Shown here: positions 1-10,200 of the stretch, piece after piece
Layout of the letters: the number at the start of each line of letters is the position of its first letter
Position numbering within the stretch: position 1 is the first letter of the stretch
From: a virus
Direction: 5' to 3' (one strand)
DNA length: 64,000 nt
Virus record (IMG/VR): IMGVR_UViG_3300010430_000004
Location: 62,001 to 126,000 of that record
Notes under the pieces: generated by a model
Seen by the model: the letters and a program-made list of their open reading frames with translations, nothing else
Databases searched by the model: none
Told to the model about the DNA's origin: nothing
Position numbers and translations under genes: made by a program

Positions 1-1
1 C

Positions 2-388
2 ACTACTGGTTTTTATGGTGAACGTTTTAGACTTATAGAGCTTAGGTTGAATTTAATGAATGGCTCTTTAAATACGGTTACAGGGCTTACTAAAGCCATT
101 GATGCCCAAGGGCAAGCAAAGAAAAGCAATGAAAATGCTGCAATAGCCTATTCTAGTGTTATCTCTGTTTCCTCTATAACGTCCAAAACAAACGGTTCAC
201 GATATGTCAATGTCAAAGATGCTTCAATATTTTCTATAAAAGACGTTGTATATATTAAAGCGGTAGGAAAGCCGGAAATACAAACCAGCATAGTTGGTAA
301 GGTTGGGAATAGACTAGAAGTAGCTAAGAATATCACCCAAGGTTATAATCTGGAAAATTTAGGAAGAGTATATAAAGATCTTACTTAG
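2..388 (+). CDS. Virion-type protein, C-terminal part (5' end outside window)
   Basis: The frame is open from base 2 with no stop, so the gene very probably starts upstream; about 128 residues are visible. An in-frame TTG at 47 and ATG at 56 exist but neither has a convincing ribosome-binding site. The visible part begins with a charged, helix-like stretch, then an Ala/Ser/Asn-rich linker and a beta-rich tail in which an 'IKDVVYIKAVGKPEI' segment looks like a small beta domain. Position just ahead of the baseplate block suggests a structural or tail-associated product (inference). The 3' end overlaps the convergent minus-strand gene by 8 bp. Confidence 0.6.
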   Translation, partial: TTGFYGERFRLIELRLNLMNGSLNTVTGLTKAIDAQGQAKKSNENAAIAYSSVISVSSITSKTNGSRYVNVKDASIFSIKDVVYIKAVGKPEIQTSIVGKVGNRLEVAKNITQGYNLENLGRVYKDLT

Positions 389-1202
389 TAGGACCACAAA
401 GCACTCTGTGCATTCTGTGTCCACTTTTAATAAATTGCCTAACACACTTTAAACCAGTCTGCTCTTCACATCTATCGTTATCTTTTACCCATTTAAGTTG
501 ATCATTGTCGTGCTTTGTCCATGGCAATTCAGTAAGGTTCTTTTTCTTAGTTTCTGGACAATCACTGTCTTCTTCATTTTCTATTTTGGATGCCATAGAT
601 TTTAGAATATTTCTAGCATTTGTATTTTTTATATTATACTTACTAGGGTTAAAAAGCTCTTCCATATAATATTTTCTGTGTTTCTTTAAACATTTATCAC
701 TAAACATATAAGGGTGCATAATACTTGCTGGGCATCCATCTTTTAAATAGCCCTTTTTTTCAAAAACACCTAAGCTAAATAGAAAATTTTCAATTTTGTA
801 TTCAATAGTTCCATCATCTTCTTTTATATCTGTATGGCCCCTAAATAAAGTACAATGACCAAGCTCATGGAAAATTAAAGCTTCCCTACCAGTCTCGCTC
901 AACCACTTCCAATAGTAATCATCAATGGTTACTCTTTTAAAAAAATATTCACACAAGCCAACTGTGCTAGAATCATCTTCAGGATCAGAATATCCCAAGG
1001 TGCCGAAAACTGTATGATTTCTTATTTTAAGCCAAGGTCTTTTGCTTAATTTTAAAAATTTATCAATATGGGGAATAAACTCTTGATCTGCATAAAAGAT
1101 AGGTGTTACCTTTTTCATGCTAGGGGTAACTGTTACTGTAGAGCAACAAGGGCCAACTGCGAATACTAAAAAAATATAAAGTAAGACTCTTCTCATAACC
1201 AT
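381..1202 (-). CDS. Secreted HExxH zinc-metallopeptidase-like protein
   Basis: 273 residues. The N-terminus (MVMRR followed by a hydrophobic run to about residue 18 ending in a Cys pair) is a signal peptide, possibly of lipoprotein type although the lipobox is imperfect. HELGH at residues 112-116 is the zinc-binding HExxH motif, with a further His at 123. The remaining Cys-rich C-terminal half is unfamiliar. It follows the upstream minus-strand gene by 5 nt, so the two form an operon. A second Met (start at 1196) is an equally possible start. Phage proteins with this motif may act on cell-envelope or surface proteins, but the substrate is unknown; no close family is recognised beyond the zincin motif. 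Confidence 0.7.
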   Translation of the reverse strand: MVMRRVLLYIFLVFAVGPCCSTVTVTPSMKKVTPIFYADQEFIPHIDKFLKLSKRPWLKIRNHTVFGTLGYSDPEDDSSTVGLCEYFFKRVTIDDYYWKWLSETGREALIFHELGHCTLFRGHTDIKEDDGTIEYKIENFLFSLGVFEKKGYLKDGCPASIMHPYMFSDKCLKKHRKYYMEELFNPSKYNIKNTNARNILKSMASKIENEEDSDCPETKKKNLTELPWTKHDNDQLKWVKDNDRCEEQTGLKCVRQFIKSGHRMHRVLCGPTK

Positions 1203-1207
1203 TAATA

Positions 1208-1567
1208 TCAGGCCATTGTGTAAGTTACTTTAATAGTTTCAGCTCCTGGATTGATTATTTCAAAACTAGTGATTGTTAATTTAGACAAAAAACTAGCCTT
1301 TAATTTGCTAGATCCTGCAAGTAGACGTTTAACACTAACAGCACCAAGGCCGTTAATGTCAATATCAAAGTCAGAATCACTTTCTATATAAATGAGTTTA
1401 TCTTCAGCAGTTCCTGTAAAAATAACAGAACTTGTAGCTGTAGCTAATTCTAATGTCTCTTTCTTAATGTCGCCTGCATCAGCGCCGCTCACTCCTTGGC
1501 ATATTTGGACTTTATCACAGTCAGTGTTGGTGAGTTCGATGTTCAGACTAATTTTGGCTTTTGACAT
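1208..1567 (-). CDS. Hypothetical beta-rich protein
   Basis: 119 residues, no signal peptide and no recognised motif. The sequence is a string of short beta-strand-like segments rich in Thr, Ser, Ile and Val, of the kind seen in small virion decoration or fibre-associated proteins (inference). It is first in a two-gene minus-strand unit with the HExxH protein. An AATCTTTAA element lies about 26 nt upstream of its start on the minus strand, matching the motif found before other structural-region genes. Confidence 0.6.
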   Translation of the reverse strand: MSKAKISLNIELTNTDCDKVQICQGVSGADAGDIKKETLELATATSSVIFTGTAEDKLIYIESDSDFDIDINGLGAVSVKRLLAGSSKLKASFLSKLTITSFEIINPGAETIKVTYTMA

Positions 1568-1592
1568 TTATTTACCCCATTTAGCATAAAAA

Positions 1593-1601
1593 TTAAAGAT
1601 T
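1593..1601 (-). promoter_or_regulatory. Candidate late-promoter element AATCTTTAA (minus)
   Basis: The minus strand reads AATCTTTAA, 26 nt before the ATG at 1567. The same core AATCTTTA precedes the genes at 1644, 4268, 14741 and 13396. Calling it a promoter is inference from recurrence in intergenic DNA. Confidence 0.4.
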
Positions 1602-1620
1602 AATATTTGCTCCACGTCAA

Positions 1621-1629
1621 AATCTTTAT
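1621..1629 (+). promoter_or_regulatory. Candidate late-promoter element AATCTTTAT
   Basis: AATCTTTAT 14 nt before the start codon at 1644, followed by a GAGGT ribosome-binding site. It shares the AATCTTTA core with the other structural-region gaps. The 76-nt gap 1568-1643 is divergent, with one copy of the element facing each way. Confidence 0.45.
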
Positions 1630-1643
1630 ATAGAGGTAACTAA

Positions 1644-4223
1644 ATGAGCTTTTTTGATGACGTACTAGCTGAAGGTAGAAAGGCACTATCTTCTCTAAAA
1701 GATAGGCAAGCAGACACTCCTGGAAGTGGTGGCAAGCCAACTGTGCCTTGGGGCTCTACAAATCCTGGAGAAGTTTTCTTCAAAGCTCCTGAAATTAAAG
1801 GAGAAAACTGGAATAAGTTTTTCCCATATAGATTAATGGTTATCGACATTAGAAACAATACACCTATTAGTTCAGGCTCTGCTGTAAGAAAGAGCATAGA
1901 ATCTCAAGAAGTTGACGGTAGAACCACCATAACTGTACAACCTATGGGAAATACTTGGGTTTATACCTTTCCTATATCTCCTCAAAGACTTAATATTTCT
2001 ACTCCCTTTGCCATTAGAACCACTGCTACCTCACAAGGGGTTCTAGAAGAGCATAATGCTGTAAAATTTAAAATGATATCCATAGCAGGAACCACTGGAA
2101 TTTGGCCTAATAGACCTAATATTTCAGCTCCAGCAAGGTCAGCCACAGTAGCCCAGACCCTATTGGCTAATACTTTTCAGAATCTTAGAAGATTGGGTGA
2201 CTCTGTAAGGCGAATACAAAATATTGCAGGAGGCAACCACCCATCTGATTCTCCAGAATCTCCCAAACCTGAAGGGGCTCTTGCAGAGCAAACAGGATAT
2301 TACCAACTAGAATTACTTGAAAAATTTCTAGAACAATATGCAGTGGCCAAAAAAGACCCAAGAAACAAGCACTGGAGATTGGTCCTAGATATGCCTAAGA
2401 AAAATGAGGCTTATGTAGTTTCTCCGATTGTCGCTCTTTATGATAAAAATCACGAGAAGCCAGCAGAAAATTTTTATACTTTACAATTAAAGGCATGGAA
2501 GAGAGTAAACTTAAAACAAAAAGTAGAATCAATAAATCCAAGTGCCACACCTATTACAGCCAATAGTCTACAAAGAATATACAATTCTATCAACGAAGCT
2601 AGGACAATAGTAGGAATATCCCTCGATTTGGTAAAGGCTGTTCGTTCAGATTTTCAAAGACCTTTAAACGCCCTTAGACAAGCTGCTCTTTTTCTTAAAG
2701 ATTCCGTAGGTTTAGCAACAGCTGCTGCTGATTTGCCACGACAAATTGTTCAAGATTTCAGCTCATCTATAAAGGATTCTTTAAATATTATAGAAGATGC
2801 TGTAGAAGATCTTGGAAATTTATTACCTGATGGTGGATTCTCTGCATTGCAAACCAATACCCAGAACAATGAAGGTTTATCAGAAAACCAAGTAAGATCT
2901 GGAGCATTAGGCGATGAAAGACAAAATTATATAGACAGTGATCCTGCTAATAATATTTTTAGAGATCCTGAAAGATATCACGAGTTTTTCAATAATCTTG
3001 ATTTGGGCCTTATGAACCTAAACCAGGATCAACAAGATATTATTGACCAAGAGATTGAAACTGTTAGAAATTTTAGAGTTGAAGATTTTAGAGAAATAAA
3101 AACAACCATTCAAGATCTAGCACAAGGTATATCTAACAGATATGGAGCAATACCAGAGGCTTATGCAGAGCTTTATGGACTTCCAGCACCAAGAGTCAGA
3201 GTTACAGAAATGACTATTGAAGAAAACGAGATTCTTGCTGCACTTTTTGAAGTTATTCAAGGGTTGGATTATTTAACGGCCAGTAAATTTCTAGATAAGC
3301 AAAACACTCAAAGTCCTCTAGAATATGTAGGAGGATTGGCAGATGAGTCTGGCATAGCCTTTGAATTGTCTAACAGCAAATATTTAGTACCTGTGCCTTT
3401 TAATAAGACTATTGAGCAAATTTCTCAAAGATATTTAAAAAATGCTAATAGGTGGATTGAAATTGCCACTTTAAATAATCTAAAAAGCCCCTATATTGAT
3501 GAAGAAGGCTTTACCAGAGACTTTCTATCAAACGGAGATGGAAGACAATTCAATATTGATTCTGATGATGAATTATATATAGGCCAAACTATCACACTAA
3601 GCAGTACTACTGTACCTAGATTTACTAGAAGAATACAAAATATTGAAAAAATTACAGATGGTAACTATTTAATAACTGTTGATGGTCTGGACAATCTTAC
3701 CCAACTTAAAATTGCTCAAAGTGCCAAAATGACAGCCTTTCTTCCTGGAACGGTAAATTCTCAAAATATGATTTACATACCTAGCGAAGAAACAGTAGAT
3801 GACCAAAACGAAACCTTTGCTATACCTTACCTTGAAGAAGACGAACTTTCGGGTCTTTCCAAGATTGATTGGTTGTTAACAGACTCTGGTGATTTGGCCC
3901 TAGATGCTACTGGTGATTTTAGGCTTGCTAATGGATTAACCAATATAATTCAAGCAATTAGGCAAAAACTGGTTACTAAAAAAGGTTCTCTTTTTGTTCA
4001 CCCTAACTATGGTTTAGGATTACAGCCAGGAGTGTCCCATGCAGACATTTTAGCTGGAGATATTTTTGATGACATGAGAGATATGATAGAACAAGACCCA
4101 AGGTTTTCTGGCATCGAAAGGCTTATTTTGGACATAAAAGGCCCAACCTTGGAAATAAAAGCAGAGATATCTTTAGCTGGCAATAGAGGGCTTTTGCCTA
4201 TCAGCTTTGAAGTACCAATATAA
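1644..4223 (+). CDS. Baseplate protein with C-terminal gp25-like domain
   Basis: 859 residues. The C-terminal 120 residues (from about 740) match the gp25/W-lysozyme-like baseplate wedge family: 'GDLALDATGDFRLANGLTNI' is followed by an Ile/Arg-rich helix and 'KGSLFVHPNYGLGL'. Residues about 580-660 look LysM-like ('LVPVPFNKTIEQISQRYLKN' and an asparagine-rich turn), as in tail-hub proteins. Residues 60-160 form a beta domain with 'PYRLMVIDIRN'. T4 gp25 is only about 130 residues, so this is a fusion of a hub/LysM-type module with a wedge protein. It opens the baseplate block and has a GAGGT ribosome-binding site. The gp25 domain is confident; the N-terminal roles are inferred. Confidence 0.85.
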   Translation: MSFFDDVLAEGRKALSSLKDRQADTPGSGGKPTVPWGSTNPGEVFFKAPEIKGENWNKFFPYRLMVIDIRNNTPISSGSAVRKSIESQEVDGRTTITVQPMGNTWVYTFPISPQRLNISTPFAIRTTATSQGVLEEHNAVKFKMISIAGTTGIWPNRPNISAPARSATVAQTLLANTFQNLRRLGDSVRRIQNIAGGNHPSDSPESPKPEGALAEQTGYYQLELLEKFLEQYAVAKKDPRNKHWRLVLDMPKKNEAYVVSPIVALYDKNHEKPAENFYTLQLKAWKRVNLKQKVESINPSATPITANSLQRIYNSINEARTIVGISLDLVKAVRSDFQRPLNALRQAALFLKDSVGLATAAADLPRQIVQDFSSSIKDSLNIIEDAVEDLGNLLPDGGFSALQTNTQNNEGLSENQVRSGALGDERQNYIDSDPANNIFRDPERYHEFFNNLDLGLMNLNQDQQDIIDQEIETVRNFRVEDFREIKTTIQDLAQGISNRYGAIPEAYAELYGLPAPRVRVTEMTIEENEILAALFEVIQGLDYLTASKFLDKQNTQSPLEYVGGLADESGIAFELSNSKYLVPVPFNKTIEQISQRYLKNANRWIEIATLNNLKSPYIDEEGFTRDFLSNGDGRQFNIDSDDELYIGQTITLSSTTVPRFTRRIQNIEKITDGNYLITVDGLDNLTQLKIAQSAKMTAFLPGTVNSQNMIYIPSEETVDDQNETFAIPYLEEDELSGLSKIDWLLTDSGDLALDATGDFRLANGLTNIIQAIRQKLVTKKGSLFVHPNYGLGLQPGVSHADILAGDIFDDMRDMIEQDPRFSGIERLILDIKGPTLEIKAEISLAGNRGLLPISFEVPI

Positions 4224-4236
4224 AAGGCACTTAAGA

Positions 4237-4245
4237 AATCTTTAA
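4237..4245 (+). promoter_or_regulatory. Candidate late-promoter element AATCTTTAA
   Basis: AATCTTTAA in the 44-nt gap before the 2186-residue baseplate gene, 22 nt upstream of its ATG. It belongs to the same motif series as 1621, 14705 and the minus-strand copies. Confidence 0.4.
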
Positions 4246-4267
4246 TAGATAAAGGGAATTAGATTAA

Positions 4268-7200
4268 ATGGCAAAATCACCAGAAGTAAAATCTTTCGAA
4301 CAAATACTATCAGAGGCTCTAGCGTCTTATGAATCTAGACATGGTGCCAACGATAACAATATTGGTGGAGCTAAACTATCATTTTTAGAGTCTGTTGCCC
4401 AAATGGTATACAGAACTACAGGTGATACTTTTCAAATACTAAAAGATCGATCTGTTGACAGAGCTAAAGGCGAAGCCCTTAAGGATATTGCACTAGAAGA
4501 AAAAGTATCAATTTTATCAGCAACCCCAGCAACTGGACCAGTTACTATTATTGATACATCTTTTGATAAAATAGCTACAAAAATATATGCAGGATCTATT
4601 GCTCAAAATTTGCCTAATGTTGGCAAGCTTTTTGTTGAAGTTTCCGATGCTTCTCTGTTTCCTACTGCTGGTTCAATTTATATTGGCAGAGGGCTAAATA
4701 CAGTTGAAGGTCCTATTGCTTATAGTTCAACCACTCAAGTAGGTGGATATTGGAGAATCAACTTAGATGCTCCACTTACAAAGTACCACAATATCTCTGA
4801 GCCTGTAATCCTTTCCCAAGGTGGAACAAGAACAGTGCCAGCTGGTACTGTAGTGTCAGCCCCTGCTGTTGGTGCCTCTGACGATATACTTTTCTCAGTT
4901 ACAGAAAACGTTACTCTTCTTGATGGAGAAAACCAAATAACAAATGTTAAAGTTGTTTCACAAAAGACTGGTGTAAAGAATAATGTACCTAAAGGTGCTA
5001 TTACCTCTTTTCCTTCTGAGCCTTTTGCTGGAGCTTCCGTACTTAATGAAATTAAATTTGATACCGCTAGAAACACCGAAAGAGATGAATCTCTAAGAGC
5101 AAGAATTAAACAATCAAGACTTTCCAAAGGTCTTGGTACACCAATAGCCATTAAAAACGCTACTCGTGGAGCTAAAGCTACCGATGAGTCTGCTACCGTT
5201 ACCTCAAACGAAATGGTCACTGGTGATGTTGACAAAACTGTTTTATTCATTGACAATGGAGAAGCATACGAAGAGAAAAGCACAGGTGTTGGGCTTGAGA
5301 TAATCGTAGAATCAGCCCTGGGTGGAGAAGATAGTTTCCAACTTTCAACTGGTGGAAGGCAGACTCAAGTAGCTAAAGCATTTATTGAAACCACTCTTTC
5401 GTCTCCTTTTGCTATTAATGGTGGAGATGTACTAGCTGTATTAGTTGGTGGAGTTGCTTATGAACACGCTTTTAAGGCTACTGATTTTGTAAGTGAAGGC
5501 GCAGCAACGGCTTTTGAAGTTGTAGCTTCTATAAACGCTAATTCAGCTATTGAATTTCAAGGCACCACTTCTGAAGATGGAGAAAAAGTAGTTCTTCAAG
5601 CCAAGGAAGAAGATGATGAATATATTCAAATAACAACGCCATCAAACGTTATCGCTGGCAATGCTGGTGACACTATGGGTTTTCCGATTAATGAAATCGA
5701 AACCATTAGAATTTATAAAAACAACAAACCATTAAACAAAAATGGGCGTTCAGCTGTTTTAAGAACAGAAAACCAAATAGATTGGTCAAATGCCATTGCC
5801 AATGGTGATACTCTTGTTTTATCTATTGATGGAACTCCAGAGCAAACTTATACTTTTACTGATGCAGATTTTATAGCCGAAGGAAGTCACACTACTGCAT
5901 CATCGACCAATACCCTAGCTTCTTGGATTAGCGTCATCAATGACAAAGTAACAGGTATAACAGCTGAAGTAGATGGAACACAGATAAAAATCACGAGTAA
6001 TCTTGGTGCAAAAACAAGAGCGGCAATTTCAATTAACCCTACATCTACTCTTGTAACCAAAGGTATGTTTACTACTAACCAAGGTTTAATATCTCAGGGC
6101 CTTGAAGCTGATTTTAAAATTTCTAGAAATACTTCTCAATTAAAATTATTTACACCATTAGATCCTGGAGACAGACTAACTGCTGGTTCTAGTTTTACCA
6201 ATGGAAATGTAGAAAGCAATCCTATTCTAGGTGGAACCCTTTCTTTTCCTACAGATGCTAGTATTTGGGTTAATTTTGATGATCCAGATTCTGCTGTGAT
6301 TAAAACTGGTTTAATTGCTGGCACACAAATGAATGTTACAAAAGAAGCAGGAAATGTTTTACGTTTCGAATCAACTACAGCTGGTGTTTTTGCTAATGTT
6401 GAAGTTGGAGATTACGTTATAATTTGGTCTGAAGAATTTGCCGCGACTAACAGGGGCGAATTTGTTGTTACAGCTAAAACTTCTGATTACTTAGATTTTA
6501 AAGTTACTTCTCTTGAATATGCCCTTGCTGCCGTTGAAGCTCTTGTTTCTTATAGTGAAGGTATTGTTGTTTTAAGATCTAAAGAAGTGCCTCAAAAATT
6601 TACAATAAGTGCTGGTGTTAAAAATATCAATACCGTAGCTGAAGAATTAAACAACCAATTTACTATGGGCGAAGTGCTGGTAGACAATGATGAAATTTTA
6701 ATTTTTGTTACAAATACAAAAGGCTCGCAGGGCTCTGTTCATATAGTTACTTTTGATTCTGCTGGTAAAAATTTAAACTTTGTTGAGGATACTTTAGATG
6801 CTAGTATCATTTCACAAATTGCTAGTTATGACAATCAAACTCTAGAAGGTTCGTTTCCTTTGTTCATACATGGTAAATTTACTTCTGAAGATGCTGCTTA
6901 TCCACCAAATGACTATATTGATACCATTGATATTGACACAGATATTACTGCTCAAGATCCAAATAATTTGGTAAATATACTAAGTCCTTATAATACAATT
7001 AATGATGTTCTAGGCGAAGACGAGCACACACAAATTAAAACTCAAAGTGCAACTACACTTACTGTTGAGCAAAATGCTCTTATTAAAAGAATCAGAACAG
7101 AAGATAGATATGCAATATTGAGCCCACTTAATTTTGGTTTTGAAGACGAGGTTGTTGCTGTTCTTGATGAAGATGCTTCAAATAGATCCTTTAAGATCCC

Positions 7201-10200
7201 AATGACTAGAACTATAACTACAAATACTACTGCAACTTTAAGTTCTAATACATTTAATGCCTACGACACAGACAATGGACCTACCGCTTCTTTGGAAGAT
7301 AGCTTTGGATCTTTGTTTAATTTTTCTAACTATAAAGCCTTGATGCAAGCCAAAAATGTACTAGATCCATCTGGTGATGAAAACTCTATATTATATAAAT
7401 CAGTTATATGGGGTGCTGGTGGAGAAAAATATAAAATAGGTTACACTTATCCTACTGCTCCTAACGCTCCAATTTTAAGTACAGTTGTGGTTAGAGACGA
7501 AGTAGATATTAAAATTTCTATAAAATCAGGAAATTCAGTCACCACTTCTATTGATGGCACTACTGAGTGGAATGTATCTATAACACCAAATACCCCTGTA
7601 GCTGGTACTGACCAAGTCACATATACATATACTGGTACTGGTACTGCTCCAAATCTCGCACCTCTTACTGGTGGAGAATATGTTAATATAAAAGAAACTT
7701 CAGGATTTAATGTTTTAAATAAAGGCATATTCAGAGTTTCAGATGAAGTTGGTTTTACTCCAACTGCTACATCTTTTAGTATAGTCAGAGCAAATGGGGA
7801 AGCTATAGCAGAAACAGACGCACCTACTCTTGTAGCAGCTGCTATTGTTTTTTATCTGTCTGACACTACCACTGCTCTTGAAGTGAAAGACTATATTGAT
7901 GCTAACCTTTCAGACTATATAGCTGCTACACTATTAGACGATAACGGAACCTCTGGCGCTGGTGAAATAAACAGAAGCACATACGAAGAAAGTGGCTTTA
8001 CTTTTTCTGAAGTTTATTTACTCGATGGTGTTAACTGGGTCTTAATGAATGATCTTTCATCTTCTCCTCAGTTTACTTTTAAAAGAAATCTCAACTTTAT
8101 TTCTGGCGGAGGCTATGCCTTTAATGATGGAGAAGTTGTAAAATTAATACCTACTACTTTTAGCCAGCTAAATGAGTTTTTAAATACACTATCTGTAACA
8201 GGTTTCTCAACACTTGGAACTGTTAAGCTTACAAATAGAGACGAGGCCCTTGAGCTTGGAACCCAAGTACTCGGTTCAGCTGGTGCGATACAGATAATTG
8301 GTGGATCAGGAAATAAAGTTGTTTCTCCTGTAATCAATCAATCAGTAGAAATCGATAATCAATATATAAAAACTTCTCTAGGGGCAGCTGCTACTTCAGG
8401 TATTAACCCTGATCAGTGGGTCAAGCTTGTCGCTCTAGACAATCAAAACAAGATTACAAATTTCTCAAATGTAAATAGAATAAAAATAACCCCAAATACA
8501 CCAACAGCTAATAAATCACTTATCCAAATAAGCAACTCCCAAGATGGAGAAAGACATTTTGGTGCTCCAAGAAGATTCGTAAGAGATCGTGGAAGAACTT
8601 TTAAGGTTGAATTCCAAGGTAGTCTTGTTTGTATTAGCCATGACGGTATATCTGCCAGTCCAGCTTTTCAAAAAGAAGTAGAGCTAAACGATGCTGCTGG
8701 TGGAACTATTAGTGTATTTCGTGGAATAAACAGCAATCTAGCTACCTATGTTATTGAGAGTGGTCTGGCCACCTTTAAAGCAATGGATCATGGTGACTTC
8801 CTAACAGTTTCTGGTTTATCTGATTCAGAAAATAACGGCACTTTCAAAGTAATCCAAATATCTTCTGATGGCTTAACTGCCACTGTAAGAAACCCAGATG
8901 CTGTAAATAGTCTTCCAGATGCTACTATAACTATTACAAATAACGCTAATATAACCAGTGATACTTTTTCTGTCAATGGAACTTCTCTAGTAGAAGGTGT
9001 AGACTTTGCTGCTGGAGTTGATGATGAAGCTACTGCTGCAAATCTTGCAGCTGCTATAGCAGTTATTGTAGGGGTTACAGCTGTAGCTGATACAAATATA
9101 ATTACTGTTACTTCTGATACTCAAGGTGTAATAGTTCCTATTTCTTATACAGATAGTGGAAGTGGAGTTGCTGCTACAGTTTCTGATCCTCAACTTACTG
9201 GTGAAACTTTTGCAGATGCTAATCTAGTAGGAAATGCTGAAATTAGAGAAGGCGACACCGTTATTTTTGGTTCACCTTTTAATATTCTTAATCAGGGAAG
9301 ACATAGAGTTATCAGAACCTATAATGATTCTATTTATATAGAAAATGATAAAGCCGTTGAAGAAATGGTTGATATCGTAGACAATTTAATTTCAACTGGT
9401 GCTGATGCGACTACTGAATACGATGTTTTAAATAATAATGAATTTATGAGAATCCAATGGACTGGTACAGGCACAGAGCCTGATTTAGGCTTGCTTAAAG
9501 TTGGAGATATATTAACTATCGGTACTGATTTTAATGCAGCAAACCAAGGCGAATTTGCCATTGTAAAACCTAAATCTGCTCAATCAGAAATAACTAGAGT
9601 TACAACTGTCCCATCGACAGAAATAACTACAGGAACTCACTTTTTGCTAAATAATGCTGGTGATGTAATAGAATATTACGTTTGGTATAATAAAAATGGC
9701 GGCGGTGGAGACCCAGGTTTGGCCGGAAAAACTGGAGTCGAAGTTGCTATTACTCTTGTTGACACTGACGAAGAAATTGCCACTAAGACAAAAAATCTTT
9801 TGGATCCTCTTGGTGATTTTACTGTTGGGTTACAGTCAAACGTACTTACAATAACTACTGTTGGTAAAAACTTTACCACAAATTCAGCCGATGGTGATAT
9901 TGGTGGAAACTTTTTAGTTGAAACATTACAAGAAGGCAATGTTACCTATGTTGACTTAATTAATCCAGGGTTTGCCACTGAAACTGGAATCACTGTAAGT
10001 GATGTTTTTGAAACCCATCGCCCATCGTTTAAAGTTTACGAATACGAAGCTTCTGTTGAAAATGACGTATTCAGTATTGCTTCTGATTATTTCAATGAAA
10101 ATAACATTGGAACATGGACCATTGAAGAAGTTCTTGACCGTGATACTATAATTGTTTCTGGAAATATGACTGCTTTAGATGAAACACCACTGTTAAGCAA

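Noticed and set aside
4735-5283. 182-codon minus-strand ORF
   Set aside because: Wholly inside the J-like baseplate gene; amino acid composition is that of an antisense shadow and there is no ribosome-binding site.
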